Assembly (NCBI RefSeq): GCF_000284015.1
Contig: NC_016943.1
Location: 3,699,541-3,763,540, forward strand
Reading direction: 5' to 3'
Source of the DNA: Blastococcus saxobsidens DD2
GTDB lineage: Bacteria; Actinomycetota; Actinomycetes; Mycobacteriales; Geodermatophilaceae
DNA length: 64,000 bases
Of the stretch, positions 54,130-62,391 are shown piece by piece. Numbering within the stretch: position 1 is the stretch's first letter; each line of letters opens with the position of its first letter. Below the pieces are notes generated by a model. That model was given only the letters and a program-made list of their open reading frames with translations. It did not search any database and was not told the origin of the DNA. Made by a program: the position numbers and the translations under genes.

Positions 54130-55521
54130 ATGAGACAGCTGCTGCGCCGCGCCGGCTGCGTGGCCGTGGCCGGCGTGCTGCTCACCGGCTGCTCCTCCCA
54201 CGCCGTCCGCGGGCAGGCATCGCCGGGCCCTGCTGACCGGGTCGACGTCCCGGCCGAGGAGTTCCCGATCACCGGGGTGAGCGAGGACCCCATCGACCAG
54301 TTCGCCCGCAACGCTCTGGCCGACCTCGACGCCTTCTGGTCGCAGGCCTATCCGGAGTTCTTCGGGGAGGAGTACACCCCCCTCCAGGGCGGCTACTTCT
54401 CGGTCGACTCCGTCGACCTGGACGAGAGCGCGTACCCGGGAACCGGCATCGGCTGCGAGGGCTCGTACACCGCTCCGGAGGACGTGGCCGGCAACGCCTT
54501 CTACGACGCCGTCTGCGACGTCATCGCCTACGACCGCTCGATGCTGCAGGAGCTGTCCGACGACTACGGCCGCTTCCTGGTGCCGGTGGTCATGGCGCAC
54601 GAGTTCGGCCACGCCATGCAGGGGCGCTTCGGCTTCGCCGCGTCAGGACGCAGCATCCAGGACGAGACGCAGGCCGACTGCCTGGCCGGCGCGTGGACCC
54701 GCTGGGTCGCCGACGGCGGCTCCGACCACCTGAGCCTGCGGGAGCCGGAGCTCGACGACGTCATCCGCGGCTTCCTCCTGCTGCGCGACGACGTCGGGAG
54801 CGACCCCGACGACGTCGAAGCGCACGGGTCGTACTTCGACCGGGTCTCGGCGTTCTACGACGGGTTCGACACCGGCCTGGCCACCTGCCGCGACGCGTTC
54901 GGCGAGGACCGGCTGTTCACCGCCGCGGAGTTCACGTCCGGCGACCTCAACCAGGGCAACGCGGAGTTCCAGGACATCGTCGACTGGGTGGGCACCACGC
55001 TGCCCGCGTTCTGGGGCGAGGTGTTCCCCATCGCTCTCGGCGCCGAGTTCGAGGCGCCCGGGATCGAGGGGTTCCAGGGCGACGCCCCCGACTGCGCCGG
55101 TCTCGACGGCCGCGACCTCGGCTACTGCGCCGACGACGGCACCGTCTACATCGACGAGAGCGGCCTCGCCGTCCCGGCGTACGACGAGATCGGCGACTTC
55201 GCCCTGGCCACCGCCATGGCGCTCCCCTACGCCCTGGCGGTGCGCGACCAGGCCGGCCTCTCGGTCGACGACAGCGCGGCCACCCGGTCGGCCGTCTGCC
55301 TCACCGGCTGGTACGAGGCGCAGTGGTACACCGACGCGTTCGGCGACCTGCTCGAGGCCGAGATCAGCCCCGGGGACCTCGACGAGGCCGTCCAGTTCCT
55401 GCTGCAGTACGGGGTCGACGACCGGGTGTTCCCGAACGTCGACATCTCCGGCTTCCAGCTGGTGGGCGCCTTCCGCGCCGGCTTCCTCGATGGCGGCGAG
55501 GCGTGCGACCTCGGCCGCTGA
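54130..55521 (+). CDS. Lipoprotein neutral zinc metallopeptidase
   Basis: 463 residues. The signal peptide ends in the lipobox LLTGC (Cys at about 21), so it is anchored outside the membrane. The zinc site HEFGH lies in VVMAHEFGHAMQGRFG, with a downstream Glu in QDETQADCLAGAWTRW as the likely third ligand, matching the YpfJ/putative neutral zinc metallopeptidase group. A second half (about 300-463) repeats features of the first without the zinc motif. The substrate is unknown. ATG 54130 has GGAGG 9 nt upstream. GTG 54115 is five codons longer and would weaken the signal. Convergent with the thioredoxin gene, 15 bp apart. Confidence 0.85.
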   Translation: MRQLLRRAGCVAVAGVLLTGCSSHAVRGQASPGPADRVDVPAEEFPITGVSEDPIDQFARNALADLDAFWSQAYPEFFGEEYTPLQGGYFSVDSVDLDESAYPGTGIGCEGSYTAPEDVAGNAFYDAVCDVIAYDRSMLQELSDDYGRFLVPVVMAHEFGHAMQGRFGFAASGRSIQDETQADCLAGAWTRWVADGGSDHLSLREPELDDVIRGFLLLRDDVGSDPDDVEAHGSYFDRVSAFYDGFDTGLATCRDAFGEDRLFTAAEFTSGDLNQGNAEFQDIVDWVGTTLPAFWGEVFPIALGAEFEAPGIEGFQGDAPDCAGLDGRDLGYCADDGTVYIDESGLAVPAYDEIGDFALATAMALPYALAVRDQAGLSVDDSAATRSAVCLTGWYEAQWYTDAFGDLLEAEISPGDLDEAVQFLLQYGVDDRVFPNVDISGFQLVGAFRAGFLDGGEACDLGR

Positions 55522-55536
55522 GCAAGGACCCCTGGC

Positions 55537-56499
55537 TCAGAACAGCGCGGTGGTGAGCTGCCGGCGGGCCTGGGTGACCCGGGGGTCCTGGTCACCCACG
55601 ACGGCGAACAGCTCGACCAGGTGCATGCGTGCCTGGTCGCGGTCCTCGCCGGCGGTGCGCCGTACGACGCCGAGCAGCCGGTCGAACGCCGCGTCGACGT
55701 CACCGGTCCCCAGCAGGAAGTCGGCCGCGCGGGTCTGCGCGGCGACGTCGTCCGGCGCGGCGTCCGCAGCGGCGAGCGCGTCGGGCCCGGCCTCCTCGGC
55801 CCGCCGGAACAGCTGGACCTGGCGCAGCGCGAGCGCCGCGTCGGGGTGGTCGGGATTTTCGGCGAGGATGGCCTGGTAGGCCGCCTCGGCAGCGGCGAGG
55901 TCACCGCGCTCGAGCGCGGCCTCGGCCGCGTCCAGGCGCGGGTCCTCCGTCTCCTCGGGTGCAGCGGCTCCCGGAACCGCGCCCCCGGTGGTGGCCTGCA
56001 CCAGCTCGGAGACGAACTGCCGCGCCTGCTCCTCGGGGATGGCGCCGGTGAACTCGGCGACCAACTGGCCCTGCCACACGGCCTTCACCGCCGGGATGCC
56101 CTGCACGCGCAACCCCTGGGCCAGCGCCGGGTTGGCCTCCACGTCGACCTTCGCGAGGACCCACGAGCCGCCACCCTCGACGGCCAGCGCCTCCAGGACG
56201 GGGGACAGCTGCTTGCACGGCCCGCACCACTCCGCCCACAGGTCCAGGACCACGGGCACCTGGAAGGAGCGGTCGAGCACCTCGGCCTGGAACGTCGCCT
56301 CGGTGACGTCGACGACGGCGCCACCCGGCGCCCCGTCCGGGGCGGCGGCGCTCGGCGGCGGGGCCGCCTGGGCGCGTGCGGCGGCCTCGGAGCGCGCCTT
56401 GACGGCGGCGAGGTCCACCGCGCCGGCCATCGCGGCCGCCATCTGGGCCTGCTGAGCCTGTGCGCGCGGGTCAGGGGGTCCGGGTCGGGTCGGCTGCAT
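55537..56499 (-). CDS. CnoX/YbbN-like thioredoxin-TPR protein
   Basis: 320 residues. A thioredoxin domain at about 62-165 has the redox motif WAEWCGPCKQLSP and the cis-Pro region RVQGIPAVKAVW. TPR-like helices follow (AEAALERGDLAAAEAAYQAILAENPDHPDAAL) and continue to the end. This architecture matches CnoX (YbbN), a holdase that passes clients to GroEL/DnaK. Many homologues have lost the WCxxC, but this one keeps it. Residues 1-60 are Ala/Gln/Pro-rich and probably disordered. ATG at 56499; GATCAT lies 6 nt upstream, a weak leaderless box. Confidence 0.85.
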   Translation of the reverse strand: MQPTRPGPPDPRAQAQQAQMAAAMAGAVDLAAVKARSEAAARAQAAPPPSAAAPDGAPGGAVVDVTEATFQAEVLDRSFQVPVVLDLWAEWCGPCKQLSPVLEALAVEGGGSWVLAKVDVEANPALAQGLRVQGIPAVKAVWQGQLVAEFTGAIPEEQARQFVSELVQATTGGAVPGAAAPEETEDPRLDAAEAALERGDLAAAEAAYQAILAENPDHPDAALALRQVQLFRRAEEAGPDALAAADAAPDDVAAQTRAADFLLGTGDVDAAFDRLLGVVRRTAGEDRDQARMHLVELFAVVGDQDPRVTQARRQLTTALF

Positions 56500-56542
56500 G
56501 GGGACATGATCCCAGAGGCGAGCCGCCCCGCGCGGGCAGGCC

Positions 56543-56917
56543 TCAGGCCTCCGCCCAGACCCCGAGCTCGTTGCCGCTGGGGTCGCGGAAGTGGAACCGC
56601 CGTCCGCCGGGGAACGGGTACGGGCCCTCGACCACCTGACCCCCCGCGGCGGACACCGCCGCCAGGCTCTGCTCGAGGTCGGCCGAGTAGAGCAGGACGA
56701 GCGGCCCGCCCCTGCCGGCCGGCTCGCCGAGCGCGATGCCGCCCGGTTCCGGGCCGGCCCCGCCGTCCAGGTGGCGGATCCCGGCGTACCGCGGTCCGTA
56801 GTCGGTGAACGCCCAGCCGAAGGCCTCCGCGTAGAACCGTTTCGCCCGTTCGAGGTCGGTGGCGGTGAGCTCGACGTAGTCGATGGTGTGGTGACGGTGC
56901 TCGGGGTGCTCGGTCAT
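56543..56917 (-). CDS. VOC (glyoxalase/dioxygenase) superfamily protein
   Basis: 124 residues, one VOC module made of two beta-alpha-beta-beta-beta units: HTIDYVELTATDLERAKRFYAEAFGWAFTDYGPRYAG, then GPLVLLYSADLEQSLAAVSAAGGQVVEGPYPFPGG and FHFRDPSGNELGVW. A possible metal set is the first His and the final Glu, but the substrate cannot be read from sequence. ATG at 56917. It lies 25 bp after icmA on the same strand and may be co-transcribed with marR-icmA. VOC proteins include methylmalonyl-CoA epimerase, but this one lacks that family's conserved residues as far as I can judge, so the link is only positional. Confidence 0.8.
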   Translation of the reverse strand: MTEHPEHRHHTIDYVELTATDLERAKRFYAEAFGWAFTDYGPRYAGIRHLDGGAGPEPGGIALGEPAGRGGPLVLLYSADLEQSLAAVSAAGGQVVEGPYPFPGGRRFHFRDPSGNELGVWAEA

Positions 56918-56942
56918 GCGAGCATCCTGACCGCCGGGGGTG

Positions 56943-58622
56943 TCAAAAACGCGCGGGCTCGGTGTAGCCGCCCCACTCGGCGCGCAGGGCGTCGCAGATC
57001 TCGCCCAGGGTGGCCTCGGCCCGCACCGCGTCGAGCATCGCCGGCACCATGTTGGCCTCGGTGCGGGCGACCTCCACCATGCGGGCGACCGCGGCCCGCG
57101 CGGCGGCGTCGTCCCGGTGCTGCCGGCGGCCCGCCAGCTCGGCCTTCTGATCGATCTCGACCTGGTGGCTCACCCGGAGGATTTCCAGCTTGTCGTCCGC
57201 GTCGACCGAGCCGGTCAGGGTGTTCACGCCGACGACCTTCTTGTCGCCCTTCTCCAGCGCCCGCTGGTAGACGAACGCCGCCTCGGCGATCTCGCCGGTG
57301 AACCAGCCGTCCTCGATCCCCCGCAGGATCCCCGCGGTCATGGTGCCGTCGGTGCCCATGTCCTTGATGCGCGCGAAGATGTCCTCGGCCTGGCGCTCCA
57401 TCTCGTCGGTCAGCGCCTCGACGTACCAGGAGCCACCGAGCGGGTCGGCGACGTTGGCGACGCCGGTCTCCTCGGCGATGACCTGCTGGGTGCGCAGGGC
57501 GATCTGCGCCGCCTTGGCGCTGGGCAGCGCGAGCACCTCGTCCAGGGCGTTGGTGTGCAGCGACTGGGTGCCACCCATGACCGCCGCCATCGCTTCGATC
57601 GCCGTCCGGACGATGTTGTTGTCCGGCTGCTGGGCGGTGAGGCTGACGCCGGCCGTCTGGGTGTGGAAGCGGAGCTGCTGGGCCTTGTCGGTCGTCGCCC
57701 CGTAGACGTCGCGCAGCCAGCGGGCCCAGATGCGCCGTGCGGCGCGGAACTTCGCGATCTCCTCGAAGAAGTCGACGTGCGCGTCGAAGAAGAAGGAGAG
57801 ACCGGGGGCGAACGTCTCGAGGTCCAGGCCGCGGGAGAGGCCGAGTTCCACGTAGGCGAAGCCGTCCGCCAGCGTGTAGGCCAGCTCCTGCGCGGCGGTC
57901 GAGCCGGCCTCGCGGATGTGGTAGCCGGAGACGCTGATCGGCTTGTAGGCCGGGATGTGCTCGGCGCAGTACTCCATGAGGTCGCCGATCAGGCGCAGGT
58001 GCGGCTCGGGCGGGAACAGCCACTCCTTCTGCGCGATGTACTCCTTGAAGATGTCGGTCTGCAGGGTGCCGTTGAGCTTCCCGAGGTCGGCGCCCTGGCG
58101 CTCGGCGGCCACCAGGTACATGCAGAACACCGGGACGGCGGGGCCGCTGATCGTCATCGACGTCGTCGTGCCCTCGAGGTCGATGTCGTCGAAGAGCACG
58201 TCCATGTCGGCCGCGGTGTCGATCGCGACGCCGCAGTGCCCCACCTCGCCCAGCGCCCGCGGGTCGTCGGAGTCCCGGCCCATGAGGGTGGGCATGTCGA
58301 ACGCGACGGACAGCCCGCCGCCGCCGTCGGCCAGGATCGACCGGAAACGCTCGTTGGTCTGCCGGGCGTTGCCGAAACCGGCGAACTGGCGGATCGTCCA
58401 CGGCCGCCCGCGGTAGCCCGTGGCGTGCAGCCCGCGGGTGAAGGGGAACTCGCCCGGATAGCCGATGCGCTCGAAGTTCTCGACGGCGCTCTCGTCGGCC
58501 GGGCCGTAGACGGGCTGCACCTCGTCACCGGAGAGGGTGGTGAAGTCGGCGTCCCGCACCCGCCCCGCAGCCAGCGCCGAGTCGTACCGCTGCTGCCACC
58601 GTTGCCGGGCGTCCTGGGTCAT
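56943..58622 (-). CDS. icmA: Acyl-CoA mutase large subunit, isobutyryl-CoA mutase type
   Basis: 559 residues: the CoA-binding barrel of the methylmalonyl-CoA mutase family without the B12 domain, which must come from a separate small subunit not seen here. [21 protein letters not shown] puts Phe at residue 80 and [19 protein letters not shown] puts Gln at 198. These are the Phe80/Gln198 pair known for IcmA, in place of Tyr/Arg of methylmalonyl-CoA mutase. The expected reaction is therefore isobutyryl-CoA to n-butyryl-CoA with adenosylcobalamin. ATG 58622 has TACTAT (58630-58635) 7 nt upstream, inside a palindrome just after marR. meaB lies 5 kb away. Confidence 0.85.
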   Translation of the reverse strand: MTQDARQRWQQRYDSALAAGRVRDADFTTLSGDEVQPVYGPADESAVENFERIGYPGEFPFTRGLHATGYRGRPWTIRQFAGFGNARQTNERFRSILADGGGGLSVAFDMPTLMGRDSDDPRALGEVGHCGVAIDTAADMDVLFDDIDLEGTTTSMTISGPAVPVFCMYLVAAERQGADLGKLNGTLQTDIFKEYIAQKEWLFPPEPHLRLIGDLMEYCAEHIPAYKPISVSGYHIREAGSTAAQELAYTLADGFAYVELGLSRGLDLETFAPGLSFFFDAHVDFFEEIAKFRAARRIWARWLRDVYGATTDKAQQLRFHTQTAGVSLTAQQPDNNIVRTAIEAMAAVMGGTQSLHTNALDEVLALPSAKAAQIALRTQQVIAEETGVANVADPLGGSWYVEALTDEMERQAEDIFARIKDMGTDGTMTAGILRGIEDGWFTGEIAEAAFVYQRALEKGDKKVVGVNTLTGSVDADDKLEILRVSHQVEIDQKAELAGRRQHRDDAAARAAVARMVEVARTEANMVPAMLDAVRAEATLGEICDALRAEWGGYTEPARF

Positions 58623-58628
58623 GGTTCC

Positions 58629-58650
58629 GATAGTAGGACGTCCAACTATC
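58629..58650. promoter_or_regulatory. Palindromic operator over the icmA -10 box
   Basis: GATAGT-A-GGAC / GTCC-A-ACTATC is a 22-bp inverted repeat with a single unmatched position per arm. It spans the marR stop codon (58646-58648) and the TACTAT -10 box of icmA (58630-58635). Size, symmetry and position next to a MarR gene make it the probable MarR binding site, blocking icmA in the absence of ligand. Confidence 0.75.
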
Positions 58651-59191
58651 GTGTGTCGACCGTCACGCAGGTGGGGTCGCCGCCCCCCTGGTCGACGTCG
58701 CCGGCACCCAGCCGCACGGCCCGCAGGATGCCGAACAGCTGCTCCCGCTCCGGCCCGGGGAGCTCTGCCAGGCCGAAGTCGAGCGCGGTCAGCGCCCTCG
58801 TCGCCGTCTCCACCACCGCCCGCCCCCGCTCGCTGATCGCCGCCAGGACGCCGCGCCCGTCGGCCGGGTTGGGCCGTCGGTCCACGTAGCCGGCCGCGAC
58901 CAGCCGGTCGATGGCGTTGGTGACGCTGGTCGGGTGGACCATCAGCCGGCTGCCGATGACCTTCAGCGGCAGCTCCCCGCGCCGGCTGAAGGTGAGCAGC
59001 ACGAGCACCTCGTAGCGGGCGAAGGTCAGCCCGTGCGGCTTGAGCACCTCGTCGAAGCGGGCGAGCAGGATTTGCTGCACCCGGAAGATCGACGTCGCCG
59101 CACGCATGGCCGAGGCCGGCCCGAAGCGCTGCTCCCACGTCTCCCCGGCCCGTTCGATCGGGTCGAAGGGCAGCCCCAGCGGTCGGACCAT
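58646..59191 (-). CDS. MarR-family transcriptional regulator
   Basis: 181 residues. A winged helix is seen in the middle: HGLTFARYEVLVLLTFSRRGELPLKVIGSRLMVHPTSVTNAIDRLVAAGYVDRRPNPADGRG, with the wing Asp-Gly-Arg. Helices on both sides (AATSIFRVQQILLARFDEVL and GRAVVETATRALTALDFGLAEL) make the dimer. ATG 59191 is preferred: TACCGT (59199-59204) lies 7 nt upstream. It precedes icmA by 23 bp, and that gap contains a palindromic operator. It probably represses icmA in response to an acyl-CoA, a phenolic or another small ligand. The ligand is unknown. Confidence 0.9.
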   Translation of the reverse strand: MVRPLGLPFDPIERAGETWEQRFGPASAMRAATSIFRVQQILLARFDEVLKPHGLTFARYEVLVLLTFSRRGELPLKVIGSRLMVHPTSVTNAIDRLVAAGYVDRRPNPADGRGVLAAISERGRAVVETATRALTALDFGLAELPGPEREQLFGILRAVRLGAGDVDQGGGDPTCVTVDTR

Positions 59192-59235
59192 GCGCCGCAC
59201 GGTACCGGCCCGCGCTTCCCACCTGGTGCCCGCCG

Positions 59236-59286
59236 ATATGCGCATGGTGGCGGTTATCAAGGCGCCATAACCGCCACCATGCGCGT
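59236..59286. repeat. REP-like inverted repeat, left of the AbiEi-like gene
   Basis: GCGCATGGTGGCGGTTAT (59240-59257) is repeated exactly inverted at 59267-59284, with 9 bases between. It is preceded by GATAT. The unit resembles those at 60249-60303 (shared GCGGTTAT end and CGCAT start), so the gene between is framed by related palindromes. The rest of the 181-bp marR-59373 gap shows nothing more. Confidence 0.7.
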
Positions 59287-59372
59287 CAGGGCGGCCCACG
59301 CCGCACAGTCGGGCTGATCGCTTCTGTGGACAGCGCCCGCCGCGCCGTAACTGAAAGCGGCAAGGTGCCGGG

Positions 59373-60260
59373 GTGACCCGAACCCCCGTCCGACCCGCAC
59401 AGCTGCGCGGGACGATCTTTCGCGGCTCCGAGCAGGTGGCGCGGGGGCGCCTGACACGGGCGCAGCTGCGCAGCTCGGCCTGGACGCGCCTCTTCCCCGA
59501 CGTGTACGCCTGCGCGTCGCTACCCGTCACCCACCACCGGCGCGCGCGGGCGGTGGCCCGGCTGCTGCTGCCCGGTGCGGTGCTCAGCGGCCGGAGCGCG
59601 GCCGTGCTGTGGGATGTCGATGCCGCGGAGCGGGACGATCCGGTCGAGTGCACGCTGGCTCCGGCGCGGCGCTGCGGCGCCGTCCGCGGGGTCCACGTGA
59701 CCCGCCGACATCTGGCAGACGACGAGGTCGTGCAGCGGCACGGCGTCCTCGTCACGACCCCGATGCGGACGGCGCTGGATCTGGCCCGCATCCAGCCTCC
59801 GGACGAGGCCGTCGTGCATCTTGACCGGTTCCTGCGCTCGCGCCTGGTCACGCTGCACGAGCTGCGCGCGGCGGCCGCAGCGACCACCGGCCCGGGATGC
59901 CGCGGAATCCGGCTGGCGGCCGAACGTGCCGACGGGCTGGCCCAGTCGCCACAGGAGACCCGGCTACGACTGCTGCTGCACCGGTCCTCGCTCCCGCGGC
60001 CGGTCGCCCAGTACGAGGTCCGTGACGCCACGGGTTTCGTCGCCGCGGTCGACTTCGGCTGGCCCGAGCACAAGGTCGCCGTCGAGTACGAAGGCGTCTG
60101 GCACGGGGAACCTCAGCAGGTCGGCAAGGACCGACGGCGGCTGAACCGGCTGACCGCGGCCGGTTGGACCGTGGTGTTCGTGACCGCGGCGGATCTCCGG
60201 GACCCGGTCGCTCTGGTGGCCCGCATCGCGGCGGCGCTGAGTGCACCGCGATACGCATGA
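59373..60260 (+). CDS. AbiEi/DUF559-like protein
   Basis: 295 residues. The N-terminal 75 or so residues resemble the winged-helix of AbiEi-type antitoxins (RGRLTRAQLRSSAWTRLFPDVYACA). The middle has the usual LSGRSAAVLWDVD and GVLVTTPMRTALDLAR boxes. The C terminus looks like a Vsr/DUF559 nuclease fold (FVAAVDFGWPEHKVAVEYEGVWH, then GWTVVFVTAADL), with Asp and Glu at PD-(D/E)xK-like positions. No toxin partner is adjacent. Such solitary genes are frequent in actinobacteria and of unknown use. GTG at 59373 with no clear ribosome site. The last codons and stop lie within a REP-like repeat, so the repeat has been there long enough to be part of the gene, or it supplied the stop. Confidence 0.75.
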   Translation: MTRTPVRPAQLRGTIFRGSEQVARGRLTRAQLRSSAWTRLFPDVYACASLPVTHHRRARAVARLLLPGAVLSGRSAAVLWDVDAAERDDPVECTLAPARRCGAVRGVHVTRRHLADDEVVQRHGVLVTTPMRTALDLARIQPPDEAVVHLDRFLRSRLVTLHELRAAAAATTGPGCRGIRLAAERADGLAQSPQETRLRLLLHRSSLPRPVAQYEVRDATGFVAAVDFGWPEHKVAVEYEGVWHGEPQQVGKDRRRLNRLTAAGWTVVFVTAADLRDPVALVARIAAALSAPRYA

Positions 60261-60303
60261 ACGCGGTTATGCGGGCGGGATAACCGCATCGGTGCGCATA
60301 TCG
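60249..60303. repeat. REP-like inverted repeat, right of the AbiEi-like gene
   Basis: CGATACGCATGAACGCGGTTAT (60249-60270) and the inverse of CGATATGCGCACCGATGCGGTTAT (60280-60303) form an imperfect palindrome. The outer GATA.GC.CA and inner GCGGTTAT blocks are shared with the left element. The stop codon of the AbiEi-like gene (60258-60260) lies in it, and it ends 6 bases before the next gene's stop. Confidence 0.65.
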
Positions 60304-60308
60304 GTGGT

Positions 60309-61784
60309 TCAGGCGGCGGGGCGCAGCGGCGGGATCTCCCGGACGCCGAAGACCTCCCGCAGCGCGACGCGGGCGGCGTTGTCTCCGCAGGCACCGTGCA
60401 CCGCAGGCCCGGGCGGGGTCGCCGCCGATGCGAGGTACACCCCTGTCACCGGGGTCTTGTAGGTGTTCCACCGCGGCACCGGCCGGGCCAGCATCTGCCG
60501 CAGCGTGGCCTGGCCGTTGGAGATGTCGCCGCCGAGGTAGCTCGGGTTCCACTCCTCCATCTGGACGGCGGTCTTCGTGTACCGCTCCAGCACCGTGTCG
60601 CGGAAGCCGGGCGCGAACCGCTCGATCTGGTTCTCGATGGCCTCGGTCATGTCGACGTCGGAGCCGTGCGGCACGTGCACGTACGCCCAGAAGATGTGCC
60701 CACCCTCGGGCGCGCGGGTGGGATCGGGCACCGTCGGCTGCACCGCGAGGACGTACGGACGGTCGGTGATCCGGCCCTCGTTCGGGGCCCGCTCGCCCTC
60801 GATCGTCTCGTCGAGGTCCCCCGCGACGTGGATCGTTCCCGCGCGGCGCACATCGGGGTTCGCCCACGGCACGGGCTCGGAGAGGATCCAGTCGATCTTG
60901 AACACGCCGGCGCCGTGCCGGTACCGCCCCACCCAGCGGCGGTAGCCCTCGTTCACCCGGTCCCCCGCCATCGCGACGAAGTCCTCGGGCGTGGTGTCCA
61001 GCAGCACGGCCGGCACGCCCTCGAACTCCCGCAGGTCGGTCACCCGGTGGCCGGTGACCACCTCCCCGCCCTGCTCCTCGAGCGCGGTGACCATCGCGTC
61101 GGCCAGCTGCTGCGACCCGCCCTCGATCAGCGGCCACCCGACGTGGTGGGACAGCATCGCCAGCAGCATGCCGAGCGCGGAGGTCAGCGGCTGGGTGAGG
61201 TCGAGCATCCCGTGCGCGCCGGCGCCGGCGATCAGCACCCGCCCCTCCTCGGTGTCGAAGTACCGGTGCGACAGCCAGCGCACGTTGGGCAGGCCGGTCA
61301 GCCCGAACTTCGCGATCTGCGCGACGCTCTTCGTGGGCAGCGACCGCAGCCGGCTGGTCAGGAAGAAGTCGACGATGTCGGTGCCGTGCTCCACCAGCGG
61401 CTCGAACAGCCGGCGGTACGCGTCGCCGTCCGCCCCCAGGCCGGCCGCGGTCTCCTCCAGCGACCGGAACGACAGCGCCGCACCCCCGCCGTCCAGCGGG
61501 TGGGCGAAGTTGATCTCCGGGTGCGCGAAGCGCACACCGCGGCTCTCGAGGTCGAACTCCCGGAAGAACGGCGCCGCGACGGCCAGGGGCTGCACGGTCG
61601 AGCAGACGTCGTGGTGGTAGCCGGGGCGGATGAGCTCCTCCGTACGCATGCCACCGCCGGGCCGCTCACCGGCGTCCACCACCCGCACCCGCAGGCCCGC
61701 CGCCGACAGGCGCAGGGCGGCGGCAAGGCCGTTCGGCCCCGCCCCGACGACGACGGCATCAGGTCGTCCCGCAGCCCCGCTCAC
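60309..61784 (-). CDS. Phytoene desaturase-like FAD oxidoreductase
   Basis: 491 residues. The FAD-binding N terminus VVVGAGPNGLAAALRLSAAGLRVRVVDAGERPGGGMRTEE is of the CrtI/FAD-dependent amine-oxidase type. The C-terminal signature includes GVYLASAATPPGPAVHGACGDNAARVAL, where the family's GAGTHPGGGVPG motif is altered to SAATPPGPAVHG. Members of this group (NAD(P)/FAD oxidoreductases related to pyridine nucleotide-disulfide oxidoreductase-like RetSat proteins) often act on isoprenoids, but no carotenoid genes are nearby. The substrate is unknown. GTG at 61784 is preceded by GAGGAT with a 6-nt gap, an imperfect leaderless box. It converges on the AbiEi-like gene. Confidence 0.85.
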   Translation of the reverse strand: MSGAAGRPDAVVVGAGPNGLAAALRLSAAGLRVRVVDAGERPGGGMRTEELIRPGYHHDVCSTVQPLAVAAPFFREFDLESRGVRFAHPEINFAHPLDGGGAALSFRSLEETAAGLGADGDAYRRLFEPLVEHGTDIVDFFLTSRLRSLPTKSVAQIAKFGLTGLPNVRWLSHRYFDTEEGRVLIAGAGAHGMLDLTQPLTSALGMLLAMLSHHVGWPLIEGGSQQLADAMVTALEEQGGEVVTGHRVTDLREFEGVPAVLLDTTPEDFVAMAGDRVNEGYRRWVGRYRHGAGVFKIDWILSEPVPWANPDVRRAGTIHVAGDLDETIEGERAPNEGRITDRPYVLAVQPTVPDPTRAPEGGHIFWAYVHVPHGSDVDMTEAIENQIERFAPGFRDTVLERYTKTAVQMEEWNPSYLGGDISNGQATLRQMLARPVPRWNTYKTPVTGVYLASAATPPGPAVHGACGDNAARVALREVFGVREIPPLRPAA

Positions 61785-61905
61785 CCGGCGATCCTCACGA
61801 GGGCGCGGAGGAAGCGCAAGTTCCGGCTGTGACGGCTGTGCCGCCCCGGCGGGCGGCCACGCGCGGCAGTCCCCTCCCGGTTCCGGCCCGTCCTAGCCTG
61901 CCCCC

Positions 61906-62391
61906 GTGTCGTTCCACTCCCGCCCCGGGCCTGCGGCGGAGCCGCCGGTGCTCCGGCTGCCCCCGGCCGCGCGCCGGAGACGGCTGGCCGCGACGGTCGT
62001 CGTCCTGGCCCTGCTGCTCGCCGGCACCCTGTTCGGCGACGACGACGAGTTCCCGTTCGGCCCGTTCCGGATGTACTCGACCCGCGCCGACCCGGACGCC
62101 CCGGTGGTCTCCACCCGCACGGTCGGGCTGACCGCGACCGGCGAGGAGGTGCGGCTGTCCGGCGGGCAGGTCGGGCTGCGCCGCGCGGAGTTCGAGGGGC
62201 AGCTGGACCGGATCCAGGAGAACCCGGAGCTGCTGGGGCTGCTGGCCGAGTCCTTCGCCGACGCGCACCCGTCCGCGCCGGAGCTGGTGGCCGTGCAGGT
62301 CGTGCAGCGCCGGATCGAGCTGATCGACGGCCGGCAGACCGGGACCTGGTCCGACCACGTCGTGGTCGAGTACGAACTGGAGGACGCATGA
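61906..62391 (+). CDS. Unknown protein with one N-terminal membrane segment
   Basis: 161 residues. A basic stretch RRRRLAATVVVLALLLAGTLFG (about residues 23-44) is a signal anchor, and the remainder is exported or periplasm-side. That part is a small soluble domain (FPFGPFRMYSTRADPDAPVVSTRTVGLTATGEEVRLSGGQVGLRRAEFEGQL) ending WSDHVVVEYELEDA. I do not recognise a family. GTG at 61906 has TAGCCT (61894-61899) 6 nt upstream, a leaderless arrangement. Its stop overlaps the start of the following multi-pass membrane protein by 4 bp, so both are likely partners. Confidence 0.75.
   Translation: MSFHSRPGPAAEPPVLRLPPAARRRRLAATVVVLALLLAGTLFGDDDEFPFGPFRMYSTRADPDAPVVSTRTVGLTATGEEVRLSGGQVGLRRAEFEGQLDRIQENPELLGLLAESFADAHPSAPELVAVQVVQRRIELIDGRQTGTWSDHVVVEYELEDA

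Noticed and set aside
59373-60260. Type IV toxin-antitoxin operon
   Set aside because: Only the AbiEi-like partner is present. No AbiEii-like nucleotidyltransferase toxin lies on either side.
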